Source: Sporosarcina gallistercoris
GTDB taxonomy: Bacteria; Bacillota; Bacilli; Bacillales_A; Planococcaceae
Direction: 5' to 3'
Assembly: GCF_014836415.1 (NCBI RefSeq)
Contig: NZ_JACSQY010000004.1
Coordinates: 110,294 to 174,293, forward strand
Length of the DNA stretch: 64,000 bases
Shown here: positions 44,990-54,269 of the stretch, piece after piece
Position numbering within the stretch: position 1 is the first letter of the stretch
Layout of the letters: every line of letters starts with the position of its first letter
Translations under genes and position numbers: made by a program
Notes under the pieces: model-generated
What the model saw: the letters and a program-made list of their open reading frames with translations, nothing else
Told to the model about the DNA's origin: nothing
Database searches by the model: none

Positions 44990-45324
44990 CGTTTTCCCTC
45001 CTCAATCGATTTCATCTTTTCGTACATATCAATCATCTCATTCGCCAACTCTTTCACTGTCATCGCTGTCATCAGATGATCTTGCGCATGAATCAGAATG
45101 ACAGTTACGGTATTGACTTCTCCATTGGCTTCAGCTGTCAATAGCTTCGTTTGCTCATGATGGGCTAACGTGAATTCCTCATTCGCTTCTTCTATCTTTC
45201 TGCGCGCTTCTTCAAATTCATAGTTTTTCGCTAGCGCTATCGCTTCCATTGAACTGGAGCGGGCGTTTCCAGCATGCAAAATGATGGAAAACGAGAGCAT
45301 CTGAATTTCTTCTACTGTTTGCAT
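44986..45324 (-). CDS. PTS lactose/cellobiose-type EIIA
   Basis: The 112-residue helical protein is the LicA/ChbA type: SFSIILHAGNARSSSMEA at the start and VILIHAQDHLMTA, in which histidine 79 is the likely phosphorylation site taken from HPr. It forms a trimer in known relatives. It starts two bases after the EIIC stop, so it is coupled. Confidence 0.93.
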   Translation of the reverse strand: MQTVEEIQMLSFSIILHAGNARSSSMEAIALAKNYEFEEARRKIEEANEEFTLAHHEQTKLLTAEANGEVNTVTVILIHAQDHLMTAMTVKELANEMIDMYEKMKSIEEGKR

Positions 45325-45326
45325 AC

Positions 45327-46616
45327 TTATTCTCTCCCTGCCTGTTGTTTTAAAGCTCTAACTCCTACCATAACAAATGGGATGTAGATGGCTACGGCTA
45401 TCGCGAAGTTCACTAGTTGTAATACAATTCCACGCCAGCTTCCTCCTGTAACCAAATATCCACTTAAAATAGGCGGTGTCGTCCAAGGTATAATGGCAAC
45501 TGTCTTTGGCACCAATCCCGTAGCTAAAGCGAAATAGGATATGATCGTCAACGTTACCGGAACGAGGATGAACGGAATCAGCATTGCCGGATTCAATACG
45601 ATTGGTAAACCAAAAATTACAGGCTCGTTAATATTGAATAACGACGCAGGTGCTGAAAGTTTTCCGACTTCCCGGTATGGGTGATTTTTCTCTTTTCGAA
45701 TCACAATGAAGATTGCTGCAATCAGTGCAATAGTCGTACCGGAACCTCCCATGAAGACAAAGGAATCCAAGAATGGCTTAGTAACCGTATAAGGTACATC
45801 AAATGCAGAGACACCGCTACTGAACAATTCCAAGTTTTCTTGAATTAAAGGAAGGTACAATGGCTCCATTACAGATCCAATAATATTGGTCCCATGCAGT
45901 CCGAAGAACCATAATAAATGATTTAAGAAAGCAATTAAAATTGCGGCTGGCAATGTATTACCGAGTCCTTGCAATGGTTCTTGGATGACTTGAAAGATCA
46001 CTTCAAATATACTAATTTCAGCAAAAACCGTCATTAACGCTTGGAAGCAGCCGACTATAATTAAAATAATCGTCGCAGGAATTAAAGCTTGAAATGAACG
46101 AGCTACTCCTTCTGGAACACCTTCAGGCATTTTAATGGTCCATCTTGATTTTACTAGAATCCGGAATAATTCTGTCAAGCTAAGTGCAAGTACGATTCCG
46201 ACAAATAATCCTTGCGACCCGAGCCATGCAAAGTTCAAGCCCCAATCTTCCGTTACCGGAACGAGCATGATGTAAGATGCAGCCGATATCAGACCCGCGG
46301 ATAAGCCATCCACTTCATAGGATTTGGCAAGATTATACGCGATTGAAAAGGCGACTAAGAGCCCTAAGACAGCAAAGGTCCCGTTCCATATACTGCCCCC
46401 AACCGCTTGCCAGTTCCCTTCACCTAACAAGCCATTCATCCATTCAACAAAACTGAACGAGCCTAGCGGCGGAAAGTTATTGATCAGAATCGCAAACGAT
46501 CCGACGATAATCAGCGGCATGATTGCGACGAATCCATCACGGATTGCAACAAGATGACGCTGAGCTCCGATTTTCCCAGCAATTTCAATGAACTTTTCCA
46601 TGAACCTACCTTTCAT
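45327..46616 (-). CDS. PTS lactose/cellobiose-type EIIC permease
   Basis: The 429-residue membrane protein has about ten helices. KIGAQRHLVAIRDGF near the N-terminus and NEPVIFGLPIVLNP in the second half are hallmarks of the cellobiose/chitobiose EIIC (LicC/ChbC) class. It carries the disaccharide across the membrane during phosphorylation. The start is the ATG after GGGGG; a second ATG five codons on is possible. It is 12 bases from the GH4 gene upstream. Confidence 0.93.
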   Translation of the reverse strand: MKGRFMEKFIEIAGKIGAQRHLVAIRDGFVAIMPLIIVGSFAILINNFPPLGSFSFVEWMNGLLGEGNWQAVGGSIWNGTFAVLGLLVAFSIAYNLAKSYEVDGLSAGLISAASYIMLVPVTEDWGLNFAWLGSQGLFVGIVLALSLTELFRILVKSRWTIKMPEGVPEGVARSFQALIPATIILIIVGCFQALMTVFAEISIFEVIFQVIQEPLQGLGNTLPAAILIAFLNHLLWFFGLHGTNIIGSVMEPLYLPLIQENLELFSSGVSAFDVPYTVTKPFLDSFVFMGGSGTTIALIAAIFIVIRKEKNHPYREVGKLSAPASLFNINEPVIFGLPIVLNPAMLIPFILVPVTLTIISYFALATGLVPKTVAIIPWTTPPILSGYLVTGGSWRGIVLQLVNFAIAVAIYIPFVMVGVRALKQQAGRE

Positions 46617-46628
46617 TTCTCTTCCCCC

Positions 46629-47930
46629 TTAAAATTGTGGTAAATGCTCTTTATGTGCTTCCAACAACTCATCCAACAAGATTTTACTTCCCTTTTCATC
46701 TCGTACTAATGGGTTCATAATCATTGCAGTATAAGCATCATTGTAGTTGCCGGAGATTCCAGCCTTAATGACGAGCTCTTCAAATGCCTTCATCTCGTAA
46801 ATAACACCTTTTACTACTGGTGGCAGTGGCCCTACTGAAATCGGCTCCGGTCCATTTTTTGTAATGATACTATTCACTTCAACCACAGCATCAGTTGGTA
46901 AATCCGTGATCGCCCCGTTGTTAAAGGTGTTGACGGTTTGAATGTCTTTCCTATCATTATAAATGGAATCCATTAAGCTGCAGGCAACGTCACTATAAAA
47001 CGCACCCCCTCGTTCTTCCAGCTCTTTAGGTTTATCTTGCAATTCCGGGTTTTTGTAGAGGTCAAACAGAGATTTCTCCAACTCTTGGACTTTTTCTGCA
47101 CGTGTCCCATTCTCTTCAAATGCCTTGATATCTTTGGTAAGAACATCTTTTGTTTGGAAGTAATATTGGTGATAAGGATTCGGTAACAGTTTCGTTGAAT
47201 CGATAAATGTACTGGACCAACCTAGATTGACGATATTCGCTGGAGAATAATCCAACCCTTTCTTTAGCTTTTCCAATACTTCTTCTGTACGATCTTGACC
47301 ATTGACCGTCACTTTTCTACCGAAGACAAAATGGTTCATGCCGATGAATTCAATTTCCACATCATCTGGTGAAACATTAAGAATCTCAGCTGTGGAGTGG
47401 CGCATGTTGAACGGGATATTACAAACACCGATCACTTTCTTGTGGTCAGAATGCTTCAACAAGGCTTCCGTGATCATTCCAGCGGGGTTTGTAAAGTTGA
47501 TCATCCAGGCTTCAGGACATAGATCATGGATATCTGCAGCCAGCTCCATCATGACAGGAATCGTCCGGAATGCTTTGAAAATGCCTCCTGCTCCGTTTGT
47601 TTCTTGACCTATGAATCCGTGACTTAACGGAATGCGTTCATCTTTTTCCCTAGCTTGCAGGCCACCGACACGGATTTGTGTGGAAACAAAATCCGCTCCT
47701 ACTAATGCCTTTTTTCTATCCAATGTCCAAGTTAGTTGTATCGGCTTACCTGACTTCAAAATCATTCTTTTGGAAAGCTCCCCAACAATCTGCAGCTTCT
47801 CTTTCCCCTCCTCTATATCAACCAATACAATCTCCGTTACCGGAAAAGAGTGATGGCGCCGTATGATCCCCTCAATGATTTCAGGAGTATAACTGGACCC
47901 CCCACCGATGATGACAATTTTTAAATTCAT
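46629..47930 (-). CDS. GH4 6-phospho-beta-glucosidase, ChbF/LicH type
   Basis: Started at MNLKIVIIGG after AAAGGAG the protein has 433 residues. GGGSSYTPE (9-17) binds the NAD cofactor that GH4 enzymes use in hydrolysis. NFTNPAG, cysteine 170 in CNIPFN and histidine 200 in GMNHFVF are the usual manganese ligands. It splits 6-phosphorylated beta-glucosides; with a ChbG-type deacetylase nearby the likely substrate is monodeacetylated chitobiose 6-phosphate. It is the first gene of the PTS operon, and a perfect cre lies 28 bases upstream. Confidence 0.93.
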   Translation of the reverse strand: MNLKIVIIGGGSSYTPEIIEGIIRRHHSFPVTEIVLVDIEEGKEKLQIVGELSKRMILKSGKPIQLTWTLDRKKALVGADFVSTQIRVGGLQAREKDERIPLSHGFIGQETNGAGGIFKAFRTIPVMMELAADIHDLCPEAWMINFTNPAGMITEALLKHSDHKKVIGVCNIPFNMRHSTAEILNVSPDDVEIEFIGMNHFVFGRKVTVNGQDRTEEVLEKLKKGLDYSPANIVNLGWSSTFIDSTKLLPNPYHQYYFQTKDVLTKDIKAFEENGTRAEKVQELEKSLFDLYKNPELQDKPKELEERGGAFYSDVACSLMDSIYNDRKDIQTVNTFNNGAITDLPTDAVVEVNSIITKNGPEPISVGPLPPVVKGVIYEMKAFEELVIKAGISGNYNDAYTAMIMNPLVRDEKGSKILLDELLEAHKEHLPQF

Positions 47931-47957
47931 TTTATAAGACTCCTTTACTTCAATATG

Positions 47958-47971
47958 TGAAAGCGGTTTCA
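47958..47971 (-). promoter_or_regulatory. cre site upstream of the PTS operon
   Basis: TGAAAGCGGTTTCA matches the TGWAANCGNTWNCW consensus at all 14 positions. It lies between the predicted promoter and the first gene, so CcpA would block elongation or initiation when preferred sugars are present. Confidence 0.85.
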
Positions 47972-48075
47972 AATACTGGCATTTATAAATTCCGAGAACT
48001 AGTTAGTACTGAACTGCACCTAGCACCCTATAAAACTATTCTTGTTTTTCAGTACCTTTGTAATTCTTAAAAATA

Positions 48076-48110
48076 ATGTATCATACATTTAAATAATTGT
48101 ATATAACAAT
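48076..48110. promoter_or_regulatory. candidate operators for the GntR regulator
   Basis: ATGTAT-C-ATACAT (48076-48088) and ATTGT-ATATA-ACAAT (48096-48110) are two perfect dyads side by side in the divergent region. GTATCATA also recurs at 48133-48140. They are placed to control both the PTS operon and gntR. Confidence 0.6.
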
Positions 48111-48208
48111 AAATCAAAATACTTTATTTGTAGTATCATATGAGAATCATTTGTTATTATTCCATTATTCTTGTACACTTTAGACATTATTACTGAAGGA
48201 GCATTGCA

Positions 48209-48937
48209 ATGGACAAAAACCAGGCACTTCATGCATATATAAAAGAAGATCTACTCCATCGGATAAAATCAGGTACTTACAAAGTTGGCGATAGAATTCC
48301 TACCGAGCTGGAATTGTGCAAAGATTTCAACGTAAGCAGAACAACTGTGAGGACTGCATTGAAACAGCTCACAATGGAAGGTTATCTCGTCAGAAAACAA
48401 GGCAATGGCACTTTTGTCGCTGAACAAAAAGTGAAGCAAACTCTTTCTCATACGGTTGAACGATACAGCGATCAAATTGCAGTTCAAGGAAAAAAAGCAG
48501 AGATTTCACTCGTAAGCATTCAAGTGATTCCTGCTACTGAATTGCTAAAAAATATTCTAAATGTATCTATCGATGATCCTATCCAATGCATTGAGAGAGT
48601 CCGAAAAGCAAACGGAGAACCTACTCAATACGAGGTCGCTTACATTCCGTGGAAAGCAGCTCCGGGTATTACAAAAGAACACGCTGAATCTTCTTTATAT
48701 GAAACTCTGAAAAATAGTTATCACATACAAATTGCCAAGACTACAGAACATGTAGAAATTATATTCCCGGATGAACGGATCGCTCAACACTTGCAATACA
48801 AAAAAGGACTCCCGTGCTTCTACATCGAAACGGTAGCTGAAGACGTGAATGGGAATGTATTTGAATACTCTCGTTCTTACTTTCGAGGGGATAAGACAAA
48901 CTTCGTGATAAGTCGCAATTACTTAGCAGAGGAATAA
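48209..48937 (+). CDS. GntR-family regulator with UTRA domain
   Basis: The 242-residue protein has an N-terminal winged helix (residues about 8-70: LCKDFNVSRTTVRTALKQL holds the recognition helix) and a C-terminal UTRA ligand domain, in which sugar phosphates bind. It belongs to the HutC/FarR subgroup. The start follows GAAGGAG. It diverges from the PTS operon and lies 28 bases ahead of the deacetylase gene, so it probably represses both until a phosphorylated disaccharide appears. Confidence 0.9.
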   Translation: MDKNQALHAYIKEDLLHRIKSGTYKVGDRIPTELELCKDFNVSRTTVRTALKQLTMEGYLVRKQGNGTFVAEQKVKQTLSHTVERYSDQIAVQGKKAEISLVSIQVIPATELLKNILNVSIDDPIQCIERVRKANGEPTQYEVAYIPWKAAPGITKEHAESSLYETLKNSYHIQIAKTTEHVEIIFPDERIAQHLQYKKGLPCFYIETVAEDVNGNVFEYSRSYFRGDKTNFVISRNYLAEE

Positions 48938-48965
48938 CGATTGGAACAAAAAGGGGGGATTACGG

Positions 48966-49673
48966 TTGAAAGTCCTTTTTAATGCGGACGATTTCGGACT
49001 TACTAAAGGCGTCACAGACGGCATTATCCAAGCACATACAAACGGTGTTGTTCAGTCTACGACACTCATGATGAACGGACTTGCAACGGATTACGCCGTT
49101 GCAAAGGCAAAGATGCTCCCATCCTTACAAGTAGGCATTCATCTCGTGCTTACGTATGGTAAGCCATTGAGCGATGATGTACCGACATTACTGAACGAGC
49201 AGGGTTCCTTTAAATATACAAATACTTTTAAACAAATGGAGCCTCCAAATATAGAGGAAGTGGAGAAAGAATGGCGCACTCAACTCGATGCGTTCCTTGC
49301 TACCGGTCTGCCACTTCACCATATTGACAGTCATCATCATGTGCATGGCTGGCCAGTATTAAAGGAAGTCGTTCTTGCTCTTTCCAAAGACTATGACGTG
49401 CCTGTACGTTATACAGACTCGTTGAAGGATTACCCCGCTGTTCTTTTAACCGAGAATCTCTATCTGGATTTTTATGGGGATGGCATCCATAAAGATGTTT
49501 TCAAAAGTTTGGAGCTTTACAAAGGGAATTCGGTTGAAGTAATGACGCATCCAGCAATTGTGGACGATGATTTGAGAACGGTAAGCTCTTATTTAGATGC
49601 ACGAGAAGAGGAGCTTTCACTTTTATGTCATCTTGAAATCCCGGATTGGGTAGACTTAGAGATTGGGACCTGA
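48966..49673 (+). CDS. ChbG/YdjC-family carbohydrate deacetylase
   Basis: The 235-residue protein starts at TTG after GGGGGG. NADDFG (6-11) and DSHHHVHG (121-128) with histidine 59 supply the metal ligands and catalytic base of the ChbG fold. In E. coli ChbG removes one acetyl group from chitobiose 6-phosphate so that ChbF can cut it and the regulator can respond. The pairing with GntR here, divergent from a chb-like PTS and GH4 enzyme, supports the same role. YdjC homologues of other specificity are the alternative. Confidence 0.88.
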   Translation: MKVLFNADDFGLTKGVTDGIIQAHTNGVVQSTTLMMNGLATDYAVAKAKMLPSLQVGIHLVLTYGKPLSDDVPTLLNEQGSFKYTNTFKQMEPPNIEEVEKEWRTQLDAFLATGLPLHHIDSHHHVHGWPVLKEVVLALSKDYDVPVRYTDSLKDYPAVLLTENLYLDFYGDGIHKDVFKSLELYKGNSVEVMTHPAIVDDDLRTVSSYLDAREEELSLLCHLEIPDWVDLEIGT

Positions 49674-49694
49674 TTTATTTTTACGTTTTGTAAC

Positions 49695-49752
49695 CAAAAA
49701 AGGCTGCAACTATCCCCGAAGGAGAACGGGGTCGGTTGCAGTCTTCTTTTTT
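49695..49752. terminator. bidirectional terminator
   Basis: AAGGCTGCAAC pairs with GTTGCAGTCTT (one wobble), with an inner CCCG/CGGG pair. A5 and T6 flank it. Confidence 0.85.
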
Positions 49753-49809
49753 CTGATCCTTCTTCTACGTTCCAATTGCTTACTAGTAAAAGATGGTTAA
49801 CGAAAAAGG

Positions 49810-50790
49810 TCATTTCACTTCTTTTGCACAAACAGCCAATGTCTTTCTAATTTCAGCCCGAACGTCGTCTTCCTGATATCTCAAAACCGGCATCGTCTCT
49901 TGCGGATCAATGAAAGCATCACGATTCTGCATTTCGATCTGTTTTCCCATATGGATCGCATGCTCTTTCCCTTTTGCTGCAACCGCTTCATCCATTTTTT
50001 CAGAAGAGGGTTTCAATTGGTCCAAGGCAGCTGTTTCAATCGTCGTATCTGTTTGTCCGAGACTTTCTGCAATCATTTTGTAGAACTCTTCGTACTTCAT
50101 ATTGATCCCAGAGATGGCATACGTCGCGCGGTGCTCCCCATGTTCCAAGGCACCGACTGCCGCTTCCGCCACTTGCTTCGTGGTCACCATTGCAGTCCCG
50201 CCGGCAGGAACTTTCACTACATCCATCCCTTGAACCCGGGGGAAGAAGCTTTTCCAAAGCGGCGTCCTCTGTGGCATCGTTCCAAATATGTACGGCAGTC
50301 GAAGCGACATGACATCCATCGCTCCTTCACCTTCCATGAACGCGATTTCTTCCTGCAGCAATCTCGTTTTGACATAAGGCTGCTCCTGCAAATTCAGATC
50401 AGGCCACATGCTTGCAGTCTCCGTATGATACGACCCGAAAATTACGAACTTCGTCATGCCCGACTTCCGTGCCAAGTGCGCAAGCCTTTGTGTCGGCAAG
50501 ACATTGTTTTCATAATAGAATCTCATAGCAGGTGCTTTAGGAAGTGTCCGCTCATCCAAACCAGCAGCATACACAAACGCATCTTTTCCTTGCAATATAT
50601 CCATTACTTGCTCATCTGTCATCTTGTTGATATCTCCGAGATATCGATCCTTCACTTGTTCGGGCAATACCTCAGCCATGACTTCTTCATTGCGTGCAAT
50701 TGTAGACACTTCGTAGCCCTTGTTAAGTAATTCATGGACGGTTTCAAGCCCTAGCAAACCGGTTCCACCTAACACAAATACTTTTTCCAT
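49810..50790 (-). CDS. NAD-dependent epimerase/dehydratase-like SDR
   Basis: The 326-residue protein has an extended-SDR Rossmann fold: VLGGTGLLGLETV at the start, VYAAGLDERT, FGSYHTETA and YVKTRLLQE, where the usual YxxxK reads YVKTRLL, so the catalytic pair may be altered. LRLPYIFGT is the substrate-side motif. The substrate is unknown. The start follows AAGGGAG. It is monocistronic. Confidence 0.78.
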   Translation of the reverse strand: MEKVFVLGGTGLLGLETVHELLNKGYEVSTIARNEEVMAEVLPEQVKDRYLGDINKMTDEQVMDILQGKDAFVYAAGLDERTLPKAPAMRFYYENNVLPTQRLAHLARKSGMTKFVIFGSYHTETASMWPDLNLQEQPYVKTRLLQEEIAFMEGEGAMDVMSLRLPYIFGTMPQRTPLWKSFFPRVQGMDVVKVPAGGTAMVTTKQVAEAAVGALEHGEHRATYAISGINMKYEEFYKMIAESLGQTDTTIETAALDQLKPSSEKMDEAVAAKGKEHAIHMGKQIEMQNRDAFIDPQETMPVLRYQEDDVRAEIRKTLAVCAKEVK

Positions 50791-50943
50791 TCCGTATCAC
50801 TCCCTTTTTCAAAATGCTCAAGTATTCTACCCTAATAGTAAGTGACGCAATCTAATTGCTGAATAGCGTACCAAAATAAAACGAGTGAAAAAAATCCCTT
50901 AATTGCTGAGATTGTACTGTTCCTGACCTAGTTCCCTTTATTA

Positions 50944-50955
50944 CGTAGCTACGTT
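50944..50955. promoter_or_regulatory. 12-bp palindrome in a 400-base gap
   Basis: ACGTAGCTACGT is a perfect palindrome overlapping a TTGACA hexamer, but no good -10 follows. The gap from 50791 to 51191 otherwise holds only promoter-like AT-rich sequence upstream of the next regulator gene. Confidence 0.3.
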
Positions 50956-51191
50956 GACATCTGGACGTATTTTCAAACCAATATTTTCTTCCACATTAAG
51001 AACCATTGAATAGAACTTGTAGCTGGAAGTTGGTTTATAATGCAATGCGGAACTGCGCGTTCCATTCAAGCGTTCTACACTAATTTCACACTCTTATGTT
51101 CTTTCGCTTCTCTCACACCTCTGCTACTATGAATAAATACAAGGTATTAAACTCAAAAATTCCGTAAATTATAGAAGGAGCTAGATCCGAT

Positions 51192-52088
51192 ATGTATTTA
51201 AATCTATCCACCCTCTTTCCTTCCTTTCAGATTTTCTCAAACAAACCAGACCATCATTCTCACGATGTATTTATCTTTAAAGATAAAACTTCATCCAATT
51301 GGATATCGATTAATAAAAAAGAAGTCTCCACCCGCGATTACGCATTATTAACAGCTGTTTTTGATGAGTTTGAAATACCTCATAAATCATCTGGAGATTC
51401 TGAACAAATTGAGTGGATTCGCTACTTGGATGGTTATGGATCCGCACCAATAAAGGAAGTTCTAGAAATTCGTACACTTCATCTTTCCTTTCCGAATGAT
51501 CGTTGGAAAATGGATTCGTTAAGAGAAGCTGTTGAAGCCTTTTTTGGAGATGAGGTGATTTTACTGTGCCGCACAAATACTCTTGCATTGCTCATAGAAA
51601 AGAAATCATCATATCGTTATGGAATAGAAGATTTCACTTCATTCGTTGCTATTCTTGAAAGTGATTTCTTTATGAAGCCGAAACTATTTGTCGGCAAGTT
51701 CCACAGCTCAGATTCAGAATACCCAGCAAAAATCAACGCTGAATCATTTTATTTTTCAAAAGGATTGAATATATTACCTACAGAACAGATATATACAATG
51801 GAGAAAGTATTTCCATATTTACTGATTGAATCCCTTTCAACGACTATGAAAAATACAATTACTAATGAGATACTGGGTCCCATAGAACAGGACATGGAAA
51901 TATTGAAGACGATTCGTTATTTTTTCGAAAGTGGATTCAATGGTTCTATCACTTCCGAAAAACTCCACATTCATCGGAATACACTTAATTACCGTCTAAC
52001 AAAGTTTCAAGATATTACAGGTATTTCTGTTCGCAATTTCGACGGAGCCTTAGTTGGTTACTTCGCTAGTTTACTATCAGTAAAGTAA
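51192..52088 (+). CDS. yxkF: PucR/CdaR-type helix-turn-helix regulator, YxkF-like
   Basis: The 298 residues end in the C-terminal helix-turn-helix shared by PucR and CdaR regulators: [20 protein letters not shown] is the signature. The N-terminal 230 residues have no named motif. B. subtilis YxkF has the same length and also precedes msmX, so the pair is conserved. It may control msmX and so the supply of the shared sugar ATPase. Confidence 0.8.
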   Translation: MYLNLSTLFPSFQIFSNKPDHHSHDVFIFKDKTSSNWISINKKEVSTRDYALLTAVFDEFEIPHKSSGDSEQIEWIRYLDGYGSAPIKEVLEIRTLHLSFPNDRWKMDSLREAVEAFFGDEVILLCRTNTLALLIEKKSSYRYGIEDFTSFVAILESDFFMKPKLFVGKFHSSDSEYPAKINAESFYFSKGLNILPTEQIYTMEKVFPYLLIESLSTTMKNTITNEILGPIEQDMEILKTIRYFFESGFNGSITSEKLHIHRNTLNYRLTKFQDITGISVRNFDGALVGYFASLLSVK

Positions 52089-52197
52089 GATTCAATGTGC
52101 ACAACTTCAAACGTCAGATTATTGTGCATACTGTACATACCCAATTCACTTATTGAAAGGTATCCTAATATTAACTACACAACTAGGGGTGAAGGAT

Positions 52198-53295
52198 ATG
52201 GGAGAGTTAGTTCTTAAGAATATATATAAAGTTTACGAAGATGACGCAATCGCAGTTTCAGACTTCAATTTGAAAGTTGAAGATAAAGAATTCATCGTTC
52301 TTGTAGGTCCATCAGGTTGCGGAAAATCGACAACATTACGTATGATAGCCGGGCTAGAAGAAATTACGGACGGCCAGATGCTTATTGATGGAAAGGTGAT
52401 GAATGATGTAGCTCCGAAAGATCGTGACATTGCCATGGTATTCCAAAACTATGCGCTATACCCTCACATGTCTGTATACGATAATATGGCCTTCGGTCTG
52501 AAATTGAGAAAGTTTTCGAAAGATGAAATTGAGAAGCGTGTTAAAAACGCAGCAACTATTCTAGGATTGGAAGAGCACTTAACACGGAAGCCCAAAGCTC
52601 TATCTGGTGGTCAGCGACAACGTGTAGCACTAGGACGTGCCATTGTTCGAGATGCTGGTTTGTTCCTAATGGATGAGCCATTGTCAAACTTGGATGCCAA
52701 ACTAAGAGTCCAGATGCGTGCAGAAATAACAAAATTACATAAGCGGTTAGAAACTACTACCGTCTATGTAACACACGACCAGACAGAAGCAATGACGATG
52801 GCTACACGTTTAGTAGTTATGAAAGATGGATTCATCCAACAGATCGGTACACCTAAGGAAGTGTACGAGAATCCAGAAAATGTATTTGTTGGTGGGTTCA
52901 TAGGTTCTCCAGCAATGAATTTCTTTGAAGGGCAAGTTGTTGATGGGAATTTTGTAGTTGGAGAAACGGTTATAAAGATACCAGAGAGGAAACTAGCATT
53001 ACTCAGAGAGCAGGATGAAATAAACAAACCGATCACTCTCGGAGTTAGACCCGAGCATATTTATGAACAAGCTGATTTGCTAAAAGCCTTCCCAGACTCC
53101 CATGTTAACGTTCAAGTAGACGTCGCAGAATTAACAGGGGCAGAGCTGATGGTCTATTCCTCCATAGGTACACACCCATTCGTTGCACGTCTGGGTGCGG
53201 ATACAGATTTGCAATCTGGTCAGAATGTGACGCTAGCCATTGATATGAATCGCGTACATTTCTTTAATGCTGAGACTGAAAAGCGCATTAGATAG
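52198..53295 (+). CDS. msmX: multi-sugar ABC importer ATPase MsmX
   Basis: Started at [10 protein letters not shown] after GAAGG the protein has 365 residues, the same as B. subtilis Msm[10 protein letters not shown] (37-45) is Walker A, LSGGQRQR the ABC signature, [12 protein letters not shown] Walker B, and HDQTEAM the switch histidine. The C-terminal TOBE domain (GVRPEHI) contacts regulators. MsmX energises several carbohydrate importers that lack their own ATPase. The long operon that converges on it encodes such an importer. Confidence 0.95.
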   Translation: MGELVLKNIYKVYEDDAIAVSDFNLKVEDKEFIVLVGPSGCGKSTTLRMIAGLEEITDGQMLIDGKVMNDVAPKDRDIAMVFQNYALYPHMSVYDNMAFGLKLRKFSKDEIEKRVKNAATILGLEEHLTRKPKALSGGQRQRVALGRAIVRDAGLFLMDEPLSNLDAKLRVQMRAEITKLHKRLETTTVYVTHDQTEAMTMATRLVVMKDGFIQQIGTPKEVYENPENVFVGGFIGSPAMNFFEGQVVDGNFVVGETVIKIPERKLALLREQDEINKPITLGVRPEHIYEQADLLKAFPDSHVNVQVDVAELTGAELMVYSSIGTHPFVARLGADTDLQSGQNVTLAIDMNRVHFFNAETEKRIR

Positions 53296-53319
53296 TTTAT
53301 GTACTATCCATAGTAACAA

Positions 53320-53359
53320 AAGAACTCCACATTCTATTTCGATAGAATGTGGAGTTCTT
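53320..53359. terminator. bidirectional terminator between msmX and the amino-sugar operon
   Basis: AAGAACTCCACATTCTA pairs perfectly with its complement around a 6-base loop. Both converging transcripts end here. Confidence 0.92.
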
Positions 53360-53365
53360 ACTCAT

Positions 53366-54250
53366 TCATTGCATACATCTGGCTAATGCACCACGCAGAC
53401 CAGCTTCATCTTTAAAGATACTCTCTTTGATACATTTCTCTTTCCCCTTGAAAAGTGGGTGTGTAAAATGACTCGCCACTTCCTTGCGAACAGCAGTGAC
53501 GAGTAATGGGTGCTTGTTAAATATCCCGCCACCCAACACGAGCGTAGTCGGATCTGCAAATAATAGGATATGATGGATTTCTTTTGCTAACGCAGATATG
53601 ACCTCGCTCACGATTGATATAGCCCGCTCATCTCCCTCATAATATAAATTCATTATTTCCTTGAACGTTATATTAGGGTCATTAAATGTGACCACACCCT
53701 TTTGTTCAGTACCAGATCCAGAAACATACTTTTCAAGCGTTTGACCGTCCGAATCCGTCAACGCGAAACCAATTTCTCCTGCCATGCCATTCCCACGAAT
53801 GAATTGTCCTTCATTAATCGTACAACAAGAAATTCCTGTACTCAGCGTCAAATAGACAAACGTTCCAGTTGCTGAACCATGTCCGACGTATTCTCCCCAT
53901 GTCGCCATGTAGACATCATTGTCAATCAGCACCGTTGTATCTGGAAACTCTTCAATCAACTTTTCCTTTACCGGGAAATTCCGCCATGGCAAGTTATTTT
54001 GATAGATAGCAATTCCGGAATCCTCTTCAACAATTCCTGGTAGTCCTACCGCAATGGCTTTAATTTCTTTAAAGCTAATTTTATTATCCGAACATATTTT
54101 CTCGAAAGATTCCAACAACGAGTAGAATAACTTCTCTCCATCTTCTTTTTCACTTCGAATTTCATGATTTCCGATTAATGCGCTGGTTTCGTCGAATAGC
54201 GCGGTTGAGAGTTTGGTGCCACCTATATCAGCTGTAAGAAAATAGTTCAT
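53366..54250 (-). CDS. ROK-family sugar kinase lacking the zinc motif
   Basis: The 294-residue protein has the ATP phosphate loop ADIGGTKLSTALFD at the N-terminus, AVGLPGIV, IDNDV and the glycine-rich LSTGISCCTINEGQF. The catalytic aspartate lies in IDNDVYM. The usual CxCGxxGC zinc cluster is absent and the histidine of the EIGH motif is phenylalanine (EIGF), so it is a zinc-free ROK protein. As the last gene of an amino-sugar operon with ABC uptake, it probably phosphorylates N-acetylgalactosamine or a similar free sugar. Confidence 0.85.
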   Translation of the reverse strand: MNYFLTADIGGTKLSTALFDETSALIGNHEIRSEKEDGEKLFYSLLESFEKICSDNKISFKEIKAIAVGLPGIVEEDSGIAIYQNNLPWRNFPVKEKLIEEFPDTTVLIDNDVYMATWGEYVGHGSATGTFVYLTLSTGISCCTINEGQFIRGNGMAGEIGFALTDSDGQTLEKYVSGSGTEQKGVVTFNDPNITFKEIMNLYYEGDERAISIVSEVISALAKEIHHILLFADPTTLVLGGGIFNKHPLLVTAVRKEVASHFTHPLFKGKEKCIKESIFKDEAGLRGALARCMQ

Positions 54251-54269
54251 GCAGGACCTCTCCCATCTT

